A stretch of DNA of 64,000 nt from Alphaproteobacteria bacterium (GTDB lineage: Bacteria; Pseudomonadota; Alphaproteobacteria; Caulobacterales; Maricaulaceae), in the NCBI GenBank assembly GCA_016124675.1, contig WGNG01000014.1, positions 1 to 64,000 of the forward strand, in the 5' to 3' direction. The translations under genes were made by a program, and so were the position numbers. Numbering within the stretch: position 1 is the stretch's first letter; each line of letters begins with the position of its first letter. Positions 43,973 to 53,197 of this stretch are shown here, piece after piece. Under the pieces are notes generated by a model that was given only the letters and a program-made list of their open reading frames with translations, did not search any database and was not told where the DNA came from.

Positions 43973-45700
43973 ATGGACGATGTGATCGCCCAGTCGATCT
44001 TTTACGAGATCGCCGTGCTGCTCACCGTCGCGGCCGCAATCGGCCTGGTCGGCCATCTCCTGCGCCAGCCTCTGATCGTCAGCTTCATCGTGGTGGGCAT
44101 CATCGCCGGGCCCTCCGTGCTGGACCTCATCCGGTCTGATGACAGCGTCGGCGTGCTCGCGCAGCTCGGCATTGCGCTCCTGCTGTTTCTGGTCGGCATC
44201 AAGCTGGACGTAAAGCTCATCCAGTCGCTGGGCCCGGTCTCCCTGCTGACCGGGCTGGGTCAGGTCGCCTTCACTTCGATCTTTGGCTTCTTCATTGCGC
44301 TGGCGCTGGGCTTTGACGCCATTACCAGCGTCTATATCGCCGTGGCGCTGACCTTCTCCTCGACGATCATCATCGTGAAACTGCTCAGCGACAAGCGCGA
44401 GATCGACTCCCTGCACGGCCGCATCGCGCTGGGCTTCCTCATCGTCCAGGACATTGTGGTGGTGATCGCCATGATCGCGCTGAGCGCGCTGGGCGTGGGC
44501 GGCCAGGACGGCGCGGGGGTGCAGGACGTTCTGATGGTGCTGGGCGCCGGCGTGGCGATGGTGATCGCGGTGGTGCTCTTCATCCGTTTCGCCGCGACGC
44601 CGCTCACGGCGATGCTGGCCGGATCGCCCGAGCTTCTGATCACCGTCTCCATCGCCATGGCCGCCGCCTTCGCCGCGATTGGCGACATATTCGGCGTCGG
44701 CAAGGAGCTGGGCGGCCTGCTGGCCGGCGTGGCGCTGGCCTCGACGCCCTATCGCGACGCCATCTCGGCGCGGCTCGCCTCCTTGCGTGATTTCCTTCTG
44801 CTCTTCTTCTTTGTCGCGCTGGGCTCCCAGCTCGACCTGTCGCTGATCGGTCAGAACATTCCGGCGGCGGTGGTGTTCTCGCTCTTCGTGCTCATCGGCA
44901 ATCCGCTCATCGTCATGGTGATCATGGGGGTGATGGGCTACCGCAAGCGGACCGGCTTCCTCGCCGGCCTCACCGTGGCGCAGATCTCCGAGTTTTCGCT
45001 GATCTTCATGGCGATGGGCCTGGCCATCGGCCATGTCGACGAGCAGGCGCTGGGCCTCGTCACCCTGGTGGGCCTGATCACCATTGGCGCGTCCACCTAC
45101 ATGATCACCTATTCCCACAGGCTCTATCCGCTGCTGGAGCCGGTCCTGGGCGTATTCGAGCGCAAGACGCTGCAACCGGCCGAGAACGGCGAGGCGGAGG
45201 CCAACAAAGGGCGCCACGATGTCATCCTGCTGGGCCTTGGCCGCTATGGCGGCGCCATCGCCCAGCGCCTGATCAAGAACGATATCCCGGCGCTGGGCGC
45301 CGACTTCAACCCGGCCGCCGTGCGCACCTGGCGCGCTCGCGGCCTGGATACCATCTATGGCGATCTGACCGACCAGGAATTCCTCACCCATTTGCCGCTC
45401 AAGGGCGTGCAATGGGTGATCTCCACCGCCACGGACCGCGAGACCGGGATCGCCCAGGAGGACAGCCGCATCGCCATGATCAAGACGCTGCGCAAGTTCG
45501 GCTATGGCGGCAAGATCGCCGTGACCAGCCAGCACGGCACGCGCATGGAGGAGCTGATCGAGGCGGGCGCCGATCTGGTGCTGCAGCCCTTCCAGGACGC
45601 CGCCGACCGGGCGGTTGACCTGATCAGCGGACGCTCCGACCTCAATATCGAGCGGCTCGATCCTGTCGAGGACGCCGAGGAGCAGAGGGAAATTCCCTGA
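43973..45700 (+). CDS. Kef-type cation:proton antiporter with TrkA-N domain (YbaL-like)
   Basis: The 575-residue protein has a CPA2 membrane domain with about 12 helices (IVSFIVVGIIAGPSVL, GIALLLFLVGIKLDVK, IVQDIVVVIAMIAL). It ends in a cytosolic Rossmann RCK domain (DVILLGLGRYGGAIAQRL, then ADFNPAAVRTW) that binds NAD(H). The arrangement matches KefB/YbaL K+/H+ exchangers. The start is ATG at 43973. It faces the DUF3137 gene divergently; convergent prs follows 23 bases after its stop. Confidence 0.9.
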   Translation: MDDVIAQSIFYEIAVLLTVAAAIGLVGHLLRQPLIVSFIVVGIIAGPSVLDLIRSDDSVGVLAQLGIALLLFLVGIKLDVKLIQSLGPVSLLTGLGQVAFTSIFGFFIALALGFDAITSVYIAVALTFSSTIIIVKLLSDKREIDSLHGRIALGFLIVQDIVVVIAMIALSALGVGGQDGAGVQDVLMVLGAGVAMVIAVVLFIRFAATPLTAMLAGSPELLITVSIAMAAAFAAIGDIFGVGKELGGLLAGVALASTPYRDAISARLASLRDFLLLFFFVALGSQLDLSLIGQNIPAAVVFSLFVLIGNPLIVMVIMGVMGYRKRTGFLAGLTVAQISEFSLIFMAMGLAIGHVDEQALGLVTLVGLITIGASTYMITYSHRLYPLLEPVLGVFERKTLQPAENGEAEANKGRHDVILLGLGRYGGAIAQRLIKNDIPALGADFNPAAVRTWRARGLDTIYGDLTDQEFLTHLPLKGVQWVISTATDRETGIAQEDSRIAMIKTLRKFGYGGKIAVTSQHGTRMEELIEAGADLVLQPFQDAADRAVDLISGRSDLNIERLDPVEDAEEQREIP

Positions 45701-45723
45701 ACAGGGCGCGGGGCGAGGGGGTC

Positions 45724-46656
45724 CTAGTCGAACAGCTTGGAGACCGACTCGTCATTGGCGATGCGCCGGATCGCCTCGCCCAGGAGCGGCGCGACGGTCA
45801 GCGCGCGCACCTTGGAGCACGCCGCAGCCTTGGCGCTGACATCAATGGAATCGGTGACCACCAGCTCGCTCAGGACCGACGCCTCGATGCGCTCGATCGC
45901 CTTGCCCGACAAAACGCCGTGGGTGATGTAGGCGGACACCTCGGCGGCGCCGTGCTCCTTGATGGCGGCGGCCGCATTGCACAGCGTGCCGCCTGAATCG
46001 ATGATATCGTCAAAGATGATGCAGCGGCGGTCCTGCACGTCGCCGATGATGTTCATCACCTCGCTCTCGCCCGCGCGCGGCCGGCGCTTGTCGACAATGG
46101 CGATGTCGGCGCCCAGACGGCTGGCGAGGGCGCGCGCGCGCACCACCCCGCCCACGTCCGGCGACACGATCATCAGGTCCTTGACGTCATAGACCCGGCG
46201 AATATCGCGCTCGAACACCGGCGTGGCGAACAGATTGTCGGTGGGGATGTCGAAAAAGCCCTGGATCTGGCCCGCATGCAGGTCCAGCGTCAGCACCCGG
46301 TGCGCGCCCGACCCGGCGATCAGATTGGCCACCAGCTTGGCGGTGATGGGCGTGCGCCCGCCGACCTTGCGGTCCTGGCGCGCATAACCGAAATAGGGGA
46401 TGACCGCCGTGATCCGCCGCGCGCTCGCCCGGGTGAGCGCGTCCATGCAGATCAGCAATTCCATCAGATTGTCATTGGCCGGCTTGGACGTGGACTGGAT
46501 CATGAACACGTCTTCGCCGCGCATGTTCTCGTCGATGCGCACGAACAGCTCGTCATCGGCGAAGCGCTCAATCTCGACGTTTGACAAGGGTGCGTCAAGA
46601 TAATCCGCGATGGCTTTCGCCAATGGCCGGTTGGCGTTGCCGCAGATCAGCTTCAT
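45724..46656 (-). CDS. prs: Ribose-phosphate pyrophosphokinase
   Basis: The 310-residue enzyme makes PRPP from ribose 5-phosphate and ATP. Motifs are the family start [31 protein letters not shown], the pyrophosphate loop [38 protein letters not shown] and the PRPP-binding [13 protein letters not shown]. It is the only copy in the window and supplies apt as well as other nucleotide pathways. Confidence 0.97.
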   Translation of the reverse strand: MKLICGNANRPLAKAIADYLDAPLSNVEIERFADDELFVRIDENMRGEDVFMIQSTSKPANDNLMELLICMDALTRASARRITAVIPYFGYARQDRKVGGRTPITAKLVANLIAGSGAHRVLTLDLHAGQIQGFFDIPTDNLFATPVFERDIRRVYDVKDLMIVSPDVGGVVRARALASRLGADIAIVDKRRPRAGESEVMNIIGDVQDRRCIIFDDIIDSGGTLCNAAAAIKEHGAAEVSAYITHGVLSGKAIERIEASVLSELVVTDSIDVSAKAAACSKVRALTVAPLLGEAIRRIANDESVSKLFD

Positions 46657-46772
46657 GCCGAGTCACCCTCATTGTCCGTCCCCGCGCCTGATAGCAGAGC
46701 CCGCCGCGCCCGCAAAGGCCGGTGGACGTGATTGTCAGCGGGCGGAGAGGTTGGCGGCCGGTGGCCCGGCGT

Positions 46773-46815
46773 TTGCGGTACGATCACTTTGCTGGTAAAT
46801 TGCGATCACGTGATC
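46773..46815 (+). promoter_or_regulatory. Promoter and operator of the Xre/RES toxin-antitoxin pair
   Basis: TTGCGG (46773-46778) is followed after 17 bases by TAAATT (46796-46801). Three copies of GATCAC or its complement lie across it: 46782-46787, 46804-46809 and 46810-46815. The last two form the perfect palindrome GATCACGTGATC. The 22-base spacing is two helical turns, fitting cooperative autorepression by the antitoxin. Confidence 0.6.
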
Positions 46816-46839
46816 ATCATGGCTTGGAGCGCACCGGAC

Positions 46840-47289
46840 ATGCCTGACACCGCCCACACCCAATCCGGCTTGTCGGAGACGGGCCGTATCGCCGATTTTC
46901 TGGAGCTGCCCGATGAATGCGCCCAGCCGGTCGCCCTGGCCCGCGCCGTCGCGGCCGGCCTGCCGGTGCAGTCGGGCGAGGCGGTGCGCCGCTCGGTCGG
47001 GCCGCAGACCTTCGAGGCGGTCATACCGGGGGCGACCTGGCGCCGGGCGCGCCGGACCGGTGCGCGGCTGAGCCGCGAGACCAGCGAAAGGCTGTATGAG
47101 TTTTCCCGCGTGCGCGCCCTGATCGTTGCGCTCTATCACAATGACGAGGCCGCCGCGCAGCGTTTCCTCGAGCGCCCCCACGCCATGCTGGGCGGCCAGA
47201 CCCCGCTGGCGCTGGCCACATCCAGCTCCGCCGGCGCGGACGCGGTGGCTGACCTGCTGCGGCGCGCCGAGGCCGGTTTCGCCGCATGA
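46840..47289 (+). CDS. Antitoxin of the Xre/MbcA/ParS family (DUF2384)
   Basis: The 149-residue protein has a DNA-binding N-terminal half, weakly conserved, and a C-terminal DUF2384 toxin-binding domain: SRETSERLYEFSRVRALIVALY, then MLGGQTPLALATSSSAGADAVADLLRRAEAG. It overlaps the RES toxin start by four bases (ATGA). An alternative ATG at 46819 would add seven residues but sits only about ten bases after the likely transcript start. It is expected to neutralise the toxin and repress the promoter. Confidence 0.85.
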   Translation: MPDTAHTQSGLSETGRIADFLELPDECAQPVALARAVAAGLPVQSGEAVRRSVGPQTFEAVIPGATWRRARRTGARLSRETSERLYEFSRVRALIVALYHNDEAAAQRFLERPHAMLGGQTPLALATSSSAGADAVADLLRRAEAGFAA

Positions 47290-47771
47290 CAGGGCTGCGG
47301 CGCCTGCCGTCTGCCATGATCTTTCACCGGATCGGGGATGCGCAGGGCCAGTATCCGATCTGGAGCGATGCGGGCGCGCGCCGCTATGCAGGCCGCTGGC
47401 ATCAGGCGGGGGACCCGGTGATCTATGCCAGCGAGCACTACGCCACCGCAATGCTGGAGACGCTGGCCTATTTCCAGGGCGAGCCGCCGCCGCGTCAGCA
47501 CCGCATCGAGATCACCGCGCTGCAAGGCGTCAGCTATGAGGTGTTCGCCGATCATCTGGCGCCGCGCTGGCGCGAGCCCGATGATCCCGGCGCGCGCGGC
47601 TTCGGTCACGCCTGGGTGCGCGAAGGGCGCTCTGTCATCCTGTTCGTGCCCAGCGCTATCGGGCCGATCGAGCGCAATGTGGTGATCAACACGGCGCATG
47701 AGGAGTTTGCGCGCGTGGTCCCCGGCCTCGAAACACCGGTCTGGTGGGATGCGCGCCTGTTCGGCCCTTAG
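47286..47771 (+). CDS. RES-domain toxin
   Basis: The 161-residue protein is the RES partner of the Xre/DUF2384 antitoxin. Conserved elements are MIFHRIGD, RRYAGRWH, VIYASEHYATAMLETLAY (Tyr, Ser and Glu of the active site), and VPSAIGPIERNVVINTAHEEF. RES toxins have an ADP-ribosyltransferase-like fold and deplete NAD+ or modify metabolic enzymes. It ends four bases before the convergent helicase gene. Confidence 0.9.
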   Translation: MTGLRRLPSAMIFHRIGDAQGQYPIWSDAGARRYAGRWHQAGDPVIYASEHYATAMLETLAYFQGEPPPRQHRIEITALQGVSYEVFADHLAPRWREPDDPGARGFGHAWVREGRSVILFVPSAIGPIERNVVINTAHEEFARVVPGLETPVWWDARLFGP

Positions 47772-47774
47772 GCC

Positions 47775-50063
47775 TCAAACTGCCTCCACAAACCCCGCCA
47801 CCACCTTCTTCGTGCCGGCCTTCTCGAACGCCACGGTGAGCTTGTCGCCGTCGGCTTCAATGATCGCGCCATAGCCGAATTTCTGGTGGAAGACGCGCTG
47901 GCCGCGGGCGAACTTGCCGGGCTTGCCGCTGGTGATGAGCGTCGCCTGGCCTTCGATCACGCCCGGATTGGCGCGCCGGCCCGAGGCCTGGCTGTCCTGA
48001 TAGCGCCGCCAGCCGGGGCTCTCATAGCTCGACCGGAAGGCGTCCGACGGTCCGGCGCTTTCCTGAAAGCCCGGCCCGGCATCGTAATAGCCGGTCTCTG
48101 ACTTGGCCTCGCAGTGCTGGGGCGGCAATTCATCAATGAAGCGCGAGGGCAGGACTGATTGCCAGCGCCCGAAAATCATCCGGTTGGCGGTGAAGCTGAT
48201 CACCGCGCGCTCGCGCGCCCGGGTAATGCCCACATAGGCCAGGCGCCGCTCTTCCTCCAGCGCCGCCGCGCCGCTCTCGTCCAGCGCGCGCTGGGACGGG
48301 AACACGGTCTCTTCCCAGCCCGGCAGGAAGACCAGGGGAAACTCCAGCCCCTTGGCTGCGTGCAGCGTCATCAGCGAAACCTCGTCGCCGTCCTCGGCCC
48401 GGTCCACATCGGCCACCAGCGCGATATGTTCCAGGAAGGCGTCCAGCGTGTCGAACTCGCCCATGGAGCGCACCAGCTCCTTGAGGTTATCAAGGCGGCC
48501 CGCCGCCTGCGGGCTCTTGTCCTCGCGCCACATCGCCGTGTAGCCGCTTTCATCGAGCACGATCTCCGCCAGCTCGTCATGGCGCATGGTCTGCGCCTGA
48601 CGCGCCCAGCGGTCGATGTCGCGCAGGAAGATTTGCAGCGCCGTGCGCGCCTTGCCGCGTATCTCGTCGGTCTGCACCATCAGGCGGGCGGCCTCGGCGA
48701 TGGAGGTGCGGGCGCTGCGCGCCGCCGCGGCGAGGCGCTGCACCGTCGTGTCGCCCACGCCGCGCTTGGGCGTGTTGACCACCCGCTCGAACGCCAGGTC
48801 GTCATCGATGGAACGCACCAGGCGCAGATAGGCCAGCGCATCGCGAATCTCGGCGCGCTCGAAGAAGCGCGGCCCCCCCACCACCTTGTAGGGCAGGCCC
48901 AGCATGATGAAGCGCTCTTCAAACGCGCGCATCTGCCAGGAGGCGCGCACCAGCACGGCGATGTCGTTATGGCGCCCGCCGCCGCGCACATGGGCTTCCA
49001 CCGTGTCGGCGACGAAGCGCGCTTCGGCCTCGCCATCCCACAAACCGCTCACCTGCACCGGCAGGCCGGGATCATCCTCGGTCCAGAGCGTCTTGCCCAG
49101 CCGCGCCTTGTTGGCGGCGATCAGGCCGGACGCCGCGCCCAGGATATGGCCCGTGGAGCGGTAATTGCGCTCCAGCCGGATGACTTTCGCGCCGGGAAAA
49201 TCGGTCTCGAAGCGCAGGATATTGTCCACCTCCGCGCCCCGCCAGCCATAGATCGACTGGTCGTCATCGCCCACGCAGCACAGATTGCCCGACCCGCGCG
49301 CCAGCAGGCGCAGCCACATATACTGGGCGATATTGGTGTCCTGATACTCGTCCACCAGCACATAGCGGAAGCGCCGGTGGAACTCGGCCAGCACGTCGGG
49401 GTGCTTCTGGAAGATGGTGATGACGTGCAGCAGGAGATCGCCGAAATCGCACGCGTTCAGCACCGACAGCCGGTCCTGGTAGAGCCGGTACAGCGCGCCG
49501 GCCTGCCCGTCGGCGAAACTCCACTTGTCCTCTTCCGGGATGCGATCAGGCGTCAGCGCGCGGTTCTTCCACCCGTCCACCAGGCTGGCGAAATGGCGCG
49601 GCGTCCAGCGCTTGATGTCGACGCCTTCGGCTTCGAGGATCTGCTTGATCAGGCGCAGCTGGTCGTCGGTATCCAGAATGGTGAAGCTGGATTTCAGGCC
49701 CGCCAGCTCGGCATGACGGCGCAATATCTGGGCGGCCACCGAGTGAAAGGTGCCAAGCCAGGGAAGCCCCTCCACATCCTCGCCCATGATGGCGCTGACG
49801 CGATGCTTCATCTCGCGCGCCGCCTTGTTGGTGAAGGTCACCGCCAGGATCTGCCAGGGCTGCGCCTTGCCGGTGGCGATGATGTGCGCCAGCCGCGTGG
49901 TCAGCACGCGCGTCTTGCCTGTCCCGGCGCCCGCCAGCACCAGAACCGGCCCTTCGGTGGCCTCCACCGCGGCGCGCTGGTCCGCATTCAGCCCGTCAAG
50001 ATACGCCGCGCCCGCGCGCGGCGGGCGCGCAGCTGCCTGCTGTGACAGGGGAAGGGTGGACAT
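47775..50063 (-). CDS. uvrD: ATP-dependent DNA helicase of the UvrD/PcrA family
   Basis: The 762-residue SF1A helicase carries Q motif LNADQRAAVEA, Walker A LAGAGTGKTRVL, TFTNKAAREMKHRV, WLGTFHSVAA, motif II VDEYQDTN, DDDQSIYGWRGAE, LERNYRS, and motifs V-VI (LMTLHAAKGLEFPLVFLPG, EERRLAYVGITRARE). The C-terminal Tudor-like segment (HQKFGYGAIIEADGDKLTVAF) binds RNA polymerase in PcrA/UvrD. ATG at 50063 follows AGGTG. It acts in nucleotide-excision and mismatch repair. Confidence 0.94.
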   Translation of the reverse strand: MSTLPLSQQAAARPPRAGAAYLDGLNADQRAAVEATEGPVLVLAGAGTGKTRVLTTRLAHIIATGKAQPWQILAVTFTNKAAREMKHRVSAIMGEDVEGLPWLGTFHSVAAQILRRHAELAGLKSSFTILDTDDQLRLIKQILEAEGVDIKRWTPRHFASLVDGWKNRALTPDRIPEEDKWSFADGQAGALYRLYQDRLSVLNACDFGDLLLHVITIFQKHPDVLAEFHRRFRYVLVDEYQDTNIAQYMWLRLLARGSGNLCCVGDDDQSIYGWRGAEVDNILRFETDFPGAKVIRLERNYRSTGHILGAASGLIAANKARLGKTLWTEDDPGLPVQVSGLWDGEAEARFVADTVEAHVRGGGRHNDIAVLVRASWQMRAFEERFIMLGLPYKVVGGPRFFERAEIRDALAYLRLVRSIDDDLAFERVVNTPKRGVGDTTVQRLAAAARSARTSIAEAARLMVQTDEIRGKARTALQIFLRDIDRWARQAQTMRHDELAEIVLDESGYTAMWREDKSPQAAGRLDNLKELVRSMGEFDTLDAFLEHIALVADVDRAEDGDEVSLMTLHAAKGLEFPLVFLPGWEETVFPSQRALDESGAAALEEERRLAYVGITRARERAVISFTANRMIFGRWQSVLPSRFIDELPPQHCEAKSETGYYDAGPGFQESAGPSDAFRSSYESPGWRRYQDSQASGRRANPGVIEGQATLITSGKPGKFARGQRVFHQKFGYGAIIEADGDKLTVAFEKAGTKKVVAGFVEAV

Positions 50064-50165
50064 GAACGCACCTGCGGCCAGCATCGATTCGAACAGCGGA
50101 ACGAAACTAGCACGCACAGACGCTGAAGGCAGGGGGCAGGGTGCGCGCGGCCGAGCCGCCATGCC

Positions 50166-50951
50166 TCACGCCTGCGGGGGTTTGTTCCAGCCGGTCTGCC
50201 GGCGCACCAGGGCGATGTGCCAGGCGCGCGGCAGGGCGTAGATCGCCTTGAGGATGAGGGTGAAGCGGCGCGGGAAGGTGATCTCGAACCGCCTTGATCT
50301 GAGACCCGAGGCGATGCGGCGGGCCGCCTTTTCGGCGCTGATCATGAAGGGTTTGGGAAATTCATTGTCGTCCTGGGCCGGCGTCTCGACAAAGCCCGGC
50401 GTGATGACCTGGATGTGCACGCCATAGCGGTGCAGCTCGATGGCCAGGCATTCGGCCATGTTGATCAGCGCCGCCTTGGATGCGCCGTAGGCCGACGCCG
50501 TGGGCATGCCGCCAAACCCGGTGGCCGAGGAGACGATGGCGATCTGCCCCTTGCGGCGCTGCGCCATCCGCCCGGTCAGCGCGGCGACGCAGGCCGCCGT
50601 GCCGTTGAGATTGACGGCGAAGGTCCTGGCATAGGCCTGGTAATCGGGGTTTTCGGCGTGCACGGGGATGTAGATGCCGGCATTGAGCACGGCGCAGGCG
50701 ATGGGTCCGTGATCGCGCTCGATCCGGTCGACCGTCGCCATCACGGCGTGTGCATCGCTGATGTCCAGCGGCGCCGGGATGATGCGCCCCTCATGCTCGG
50801 CGGCGAGCGCCTTGAGCGCGTCTTCGCCGCGCGCCGAGACGGCGACGGTCCAGCCCTGACCGGCGAGACGCCGGGCCAGCGCCTCGCCAATGCCAGAGCT
50901 GGCGCCGGTAATCCAGACGAGGCCGTCTGATTTGGTCACGGGCCGGGTCAT
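50166..50951 (-). CDS. SDR-family NAD(P)-dependent oxidoreductase
   Basis: The 261-residue classical short-chain dehydrogenase has TGASSGIGEALARRLAGQGW for NAD(P), VLNAGIYI, the active-site Ser (IVSSATGFGG) and YGASKAAL with Tyr and Lys. The basic C-terminus suggests loose membrane association. The start overlaps the photolyase stop by ATGA; the two are co-translated. Its substrate is unknown. Confidence 0.9.
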   Translation of the reverse strand: MTRPVTKSDGLVWITGASSGIGEALARRLAGQGWTVAVSARGEDALKALAAEHEGRIIPAPLDISDAHAVMATVDRIERDHGPIACAVLNAGIYIPVHAENPDYQAYARTFAVNLNGTAACVAALTGRMAQRRKGQIAIVSSATGFGGMPTASAYGASKAALINMAECLAIELHRYGVHIQVITPGFVETPAQDDNEFPKPFMISAEKAARRIASGLRSRRFEITFPRRFTLILKAIYALPRAWHIALVRRQTGWNKPPQA

Positions 50952-52492
50952 GCCGATTTCCTTTCCTGTTCGATGCCGATGCGCGCGAAGAACCGCGCGC
51001 TGTCGGCGCGCACGGCTGCGCGCTTGTCATCGTCCATGCGTTCAAGCGTCTTGTAGATCATGGACAGGCGCTGATTGCCCTTCAGCCGGTCCTCATTCTC
51101 CATCAGGAAATTCCAGTAGAGATAATTGAACGGGCAGGCCTGCGGGCCGTTCTTGAGCGCGACCTTGTAGCGGCAGGTCTTGCAGTGATCGCTCATCTTG
51201 TTGATGTAAGCGCCTGACGCTGCGTAGGGTTTTGTCGCCATAAGTCCGCCGTCGGCGTACAGCGCCATGCCGTGTGTATTGGGCGCCTCCACCCATTCAT
51301 AGGCATCGGCATAGACCGCCAGATACCAGTCATTGACCGGCCCGGGGTCGATCCCGGCCAGCAGGGCGAAATTGCCAGTGATCATCAGGCGCTGGATGTG
51401 ATGGGCGTAGGCGTGGCGCTTTGTGGTGAGCACTGCGTCGCGCACACAGGCCATCTCGGTCTCGCCGGTCCAGTAGAATTCAGGCAGCGGCCGGCTAGCG
51501 TCCAGGGCGTTGCGCGTGAGGTATTCCGGCATGAAGCGCCAGTACACGCCGCGCACATATTCGCGCCAGCCCAGGATCTGCCGGATGAACCCCTCCACGG
51601 CGTTGAGCGGCGCGGCGCCGGACCGCCAGGCGGCTTCGGCCTTGCGGCAGGCGGTCATGGGATCGAGGAGGCCGCAATTGAGATAGAGCGAGATGACCGA
51701 GTGGAACAGGAAGGCTTCGCCGGTCTTCAGGGCGTCCTGGTAATCGCCGAAATCAGCCAGGGCGTGCTTGATGAACCAGTCGAGCTGGCGTGCCGCATCC
51801 TCAGCCGTGACGGCGTACCAGAAATCGTCCAGATCGCCGAAATGATGGGCAAAGCGGGCGGCGGCGAGATCGATCACCTCGCGCGTGACCTCATCGGGCT
51901 CGATGCGCAGGCGCGCCGGGATGGTGACGCTGTCGGGCAGGCGCTTGCGGTTGTCGGGGTCGAAATTCCATTGTCCGCCTGCGGGTTCGCCGCCGTCCAT
52001 GAGCAGGCCGGTCTCGCGGCGCATCTCGCGATAGAAGAACTCCAGGGTCAGGCGCTTGCGCCCCTGCGCCCAGGCATCGAACCGGTCGCGCGAGCAGATG
52101 AAGCGGTCATCGCGGCGGATATCGACAGGAACGCCAAGGCTTTGCGGCCAGCGCTTCATGGCCTCCATGAGGCGGTGCTCGCCCGGCTCCGCCACGATGA
52201 CCCGCTCATGCCCGCCATCGGCCAGCGCGCGTCTGACCTCGCCCTCAAGCGTGCCGGTATTGGCCGCGTCGTCCAGCCGGACATAGCGCACGGCGACCCC
52301 GTCCCGTTCGAGCGCGCCTGCAAAATGGCGCATGGCGGAGAACAGGAAGGCGATCTTCTTCTTGTGATGCGGGACATAGCCGGCTTCCTCGGCCACTTCG
52401 GCCATGAGGACGATGTCGCCGCGTGCATAATCGCGCAAGGAAGCCAGCGACCGCGTGAGCTGGTCGCCCAGAACCAGCCGCAGCGCTGACAT
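50948..52492 (-). CDS. phrB: Iron-sulfur bacterial cryptochrome/photolyase (FeS-BCP, PhrB-like)
   Basis: The 514-residue protein has the N-terminal Rossmann domain (LRLVLGDQLTRSLASL) and a helical FAD domain. Cys349, Cys437, Cys440 and Cys453 (in MACVRD, HCKTCRYK and ACPFNY) match the four [4Fe-4S] ligands of Agrobacterium PhrB with an offset of one residue. PhrB-type enzymes repair (6-4) photoproducts in light; the CryB branch also affects singlet-oxygen responses. It overlaps the SDR gene and its start overlaps the DUF6134 stop (TGATG). Confidence 0.93.
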   Translation of the reverse strand: MSALRLVLGDQLTRSLASLRDYARGDIVLMAEVAEEAGYVPHHKKKIAFLFSAMRHFAGALERDGVAVRYVRLDDAANTGTLEGEVRRALADGGHERVIVAEPGEHRLMEAMKRWPQSLGVPVDIRRDDRFICSRDRFDAWAQGRKRLTLEFFYREMRRETGLLMDGGEPAGGQWNFDPDNRKRLPDSVTIPARLRIEPDEVTREVIDLAAARFAHHFGDLDDFWYAVTAEDAARQLDWFIKHALADFGDYQDALKTGEAFLFHSVISLYLNCGLLDPMTACRKAEAAWRSGAAPLNAVEGFIRQILGWREYVRGVYWRFMPEYLTRNALDASRPLPEFYWTGETEMACVRDAVLTTKRHAYAHHIQRLMITGNFALLAGIDPGPVNDWYLAVYADAYEWVEAPNTHGMALYADGGLMATKPYAASGAYINKMSDHCKTCRYKVALKNGPQACPFNYLYWNFLMENEDRLKGNQRLSMIYKTLERMDDDKRAAVRADSARFFARIGIEQERKSA

Positions 52493-53175
52493 CAGCCGGT
52501 CACGGGGTTGGCGCGCCGCACATAGGTCACGCGCTGCCCGCGGGCCTCGAACTCGCTGCGGGCCCAGCGCCCGTTTTCGTCATACCACAGGTCCAGGGTC
52601 AGCGAGGCGGTGAGCCGGTAGCGGCGCGCGGGGATCGTGCGGCCATCCGCCTCGATCATGTCCTCGCCGAGGAACTCGACACGGGTGTCCATCAGCGTGC
52701 CGTGCTCGGTATTGAGCACGCGGTCCTCGCCTTGCGGATAGCGATGCCAGTGCGAGGACGGCAGGATGTCGGCCGCCATCGCCGCTTCCACCGGCGCGCC
52801 TTGCGGATCGCGCCCGGTGACCTCCAGCCCGGCGCCATTGGCGCGCGCCGCCACCTCGAAAATGTCGCCATCCTTCAGCGTGCGCCCGTCAAAGGCGACC
52901 AGGCGGCCATCCTCCCAGCGCTCGGTGGAATCATGCTCGTAGCGGAACACCGTCACCGGCCCGAGCCCGGCGCGAAGGCGCACCGTCACCTGAGCGATCA
53001 GGGCGCCGCCGTCTTGCGTGAAGCGCACCTCGTGGGTGCCGAACGGCGTTCCATCGCCGCGGAACACGTCAAAGCGGATCGTCTCGCCGGCGCTGGCGGC
53101 GAGGTCGGCCGCCGCGAGGGCGGAGGGGACGGGCGCGGCCAGAAGGGCCGCAAGGGCGGCGGTGAGGCGGATCAT
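52492..53175 (-). CDS. DUF6134 family exported protein
   Basis: The 227-residue protein has a signal peptide (LTAALAALLAAPVPSALA). Its mature part is beta-rich: RFDVFRGDGTPFGTHEVRF, VTVFRYEHDSTERWEDGRLVAFDGRT, and a final RYRLTASLTLDLWYDENGRWARSEFEARG. This resembles DUF6134 and the lipoprotein-handling DUF3108 fold. AGGAG is eight bases before the ATG at 53175; an ATG two codons earlier is too close to it. It is translationally coupled to the photolyase. Confidence 0.75.
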   Translation of the reverse strand: MIRLTAALAALLAAPVPSALAAADLAASAGETIRFDVFRGDGTPFGTHEVRFTQDGGALIAQVTVRLRAGLGPVTVFRYEHDSTERWEDGRLVAFDGRTLKDGDIFEVAARANGAGLEVTGRDPQGAPVEAAMAADILPSSHWHRYPQGEDRVLNTEHGTLMDTRVEFLGEDMIEADGRTIPARRYRLTASLTLDLWYDENGRWARSEFEARGQRVTYVRRANPVTG

Positions 53176-53197
53176 CAACATGTCTCCTGTTTCAGCT

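Noticed and set aside
48159-50045. 628-codon plus-strand open frame
   Set aside because: It is antisense to the UvrD/PcrA helicase and has no recognisable motif.
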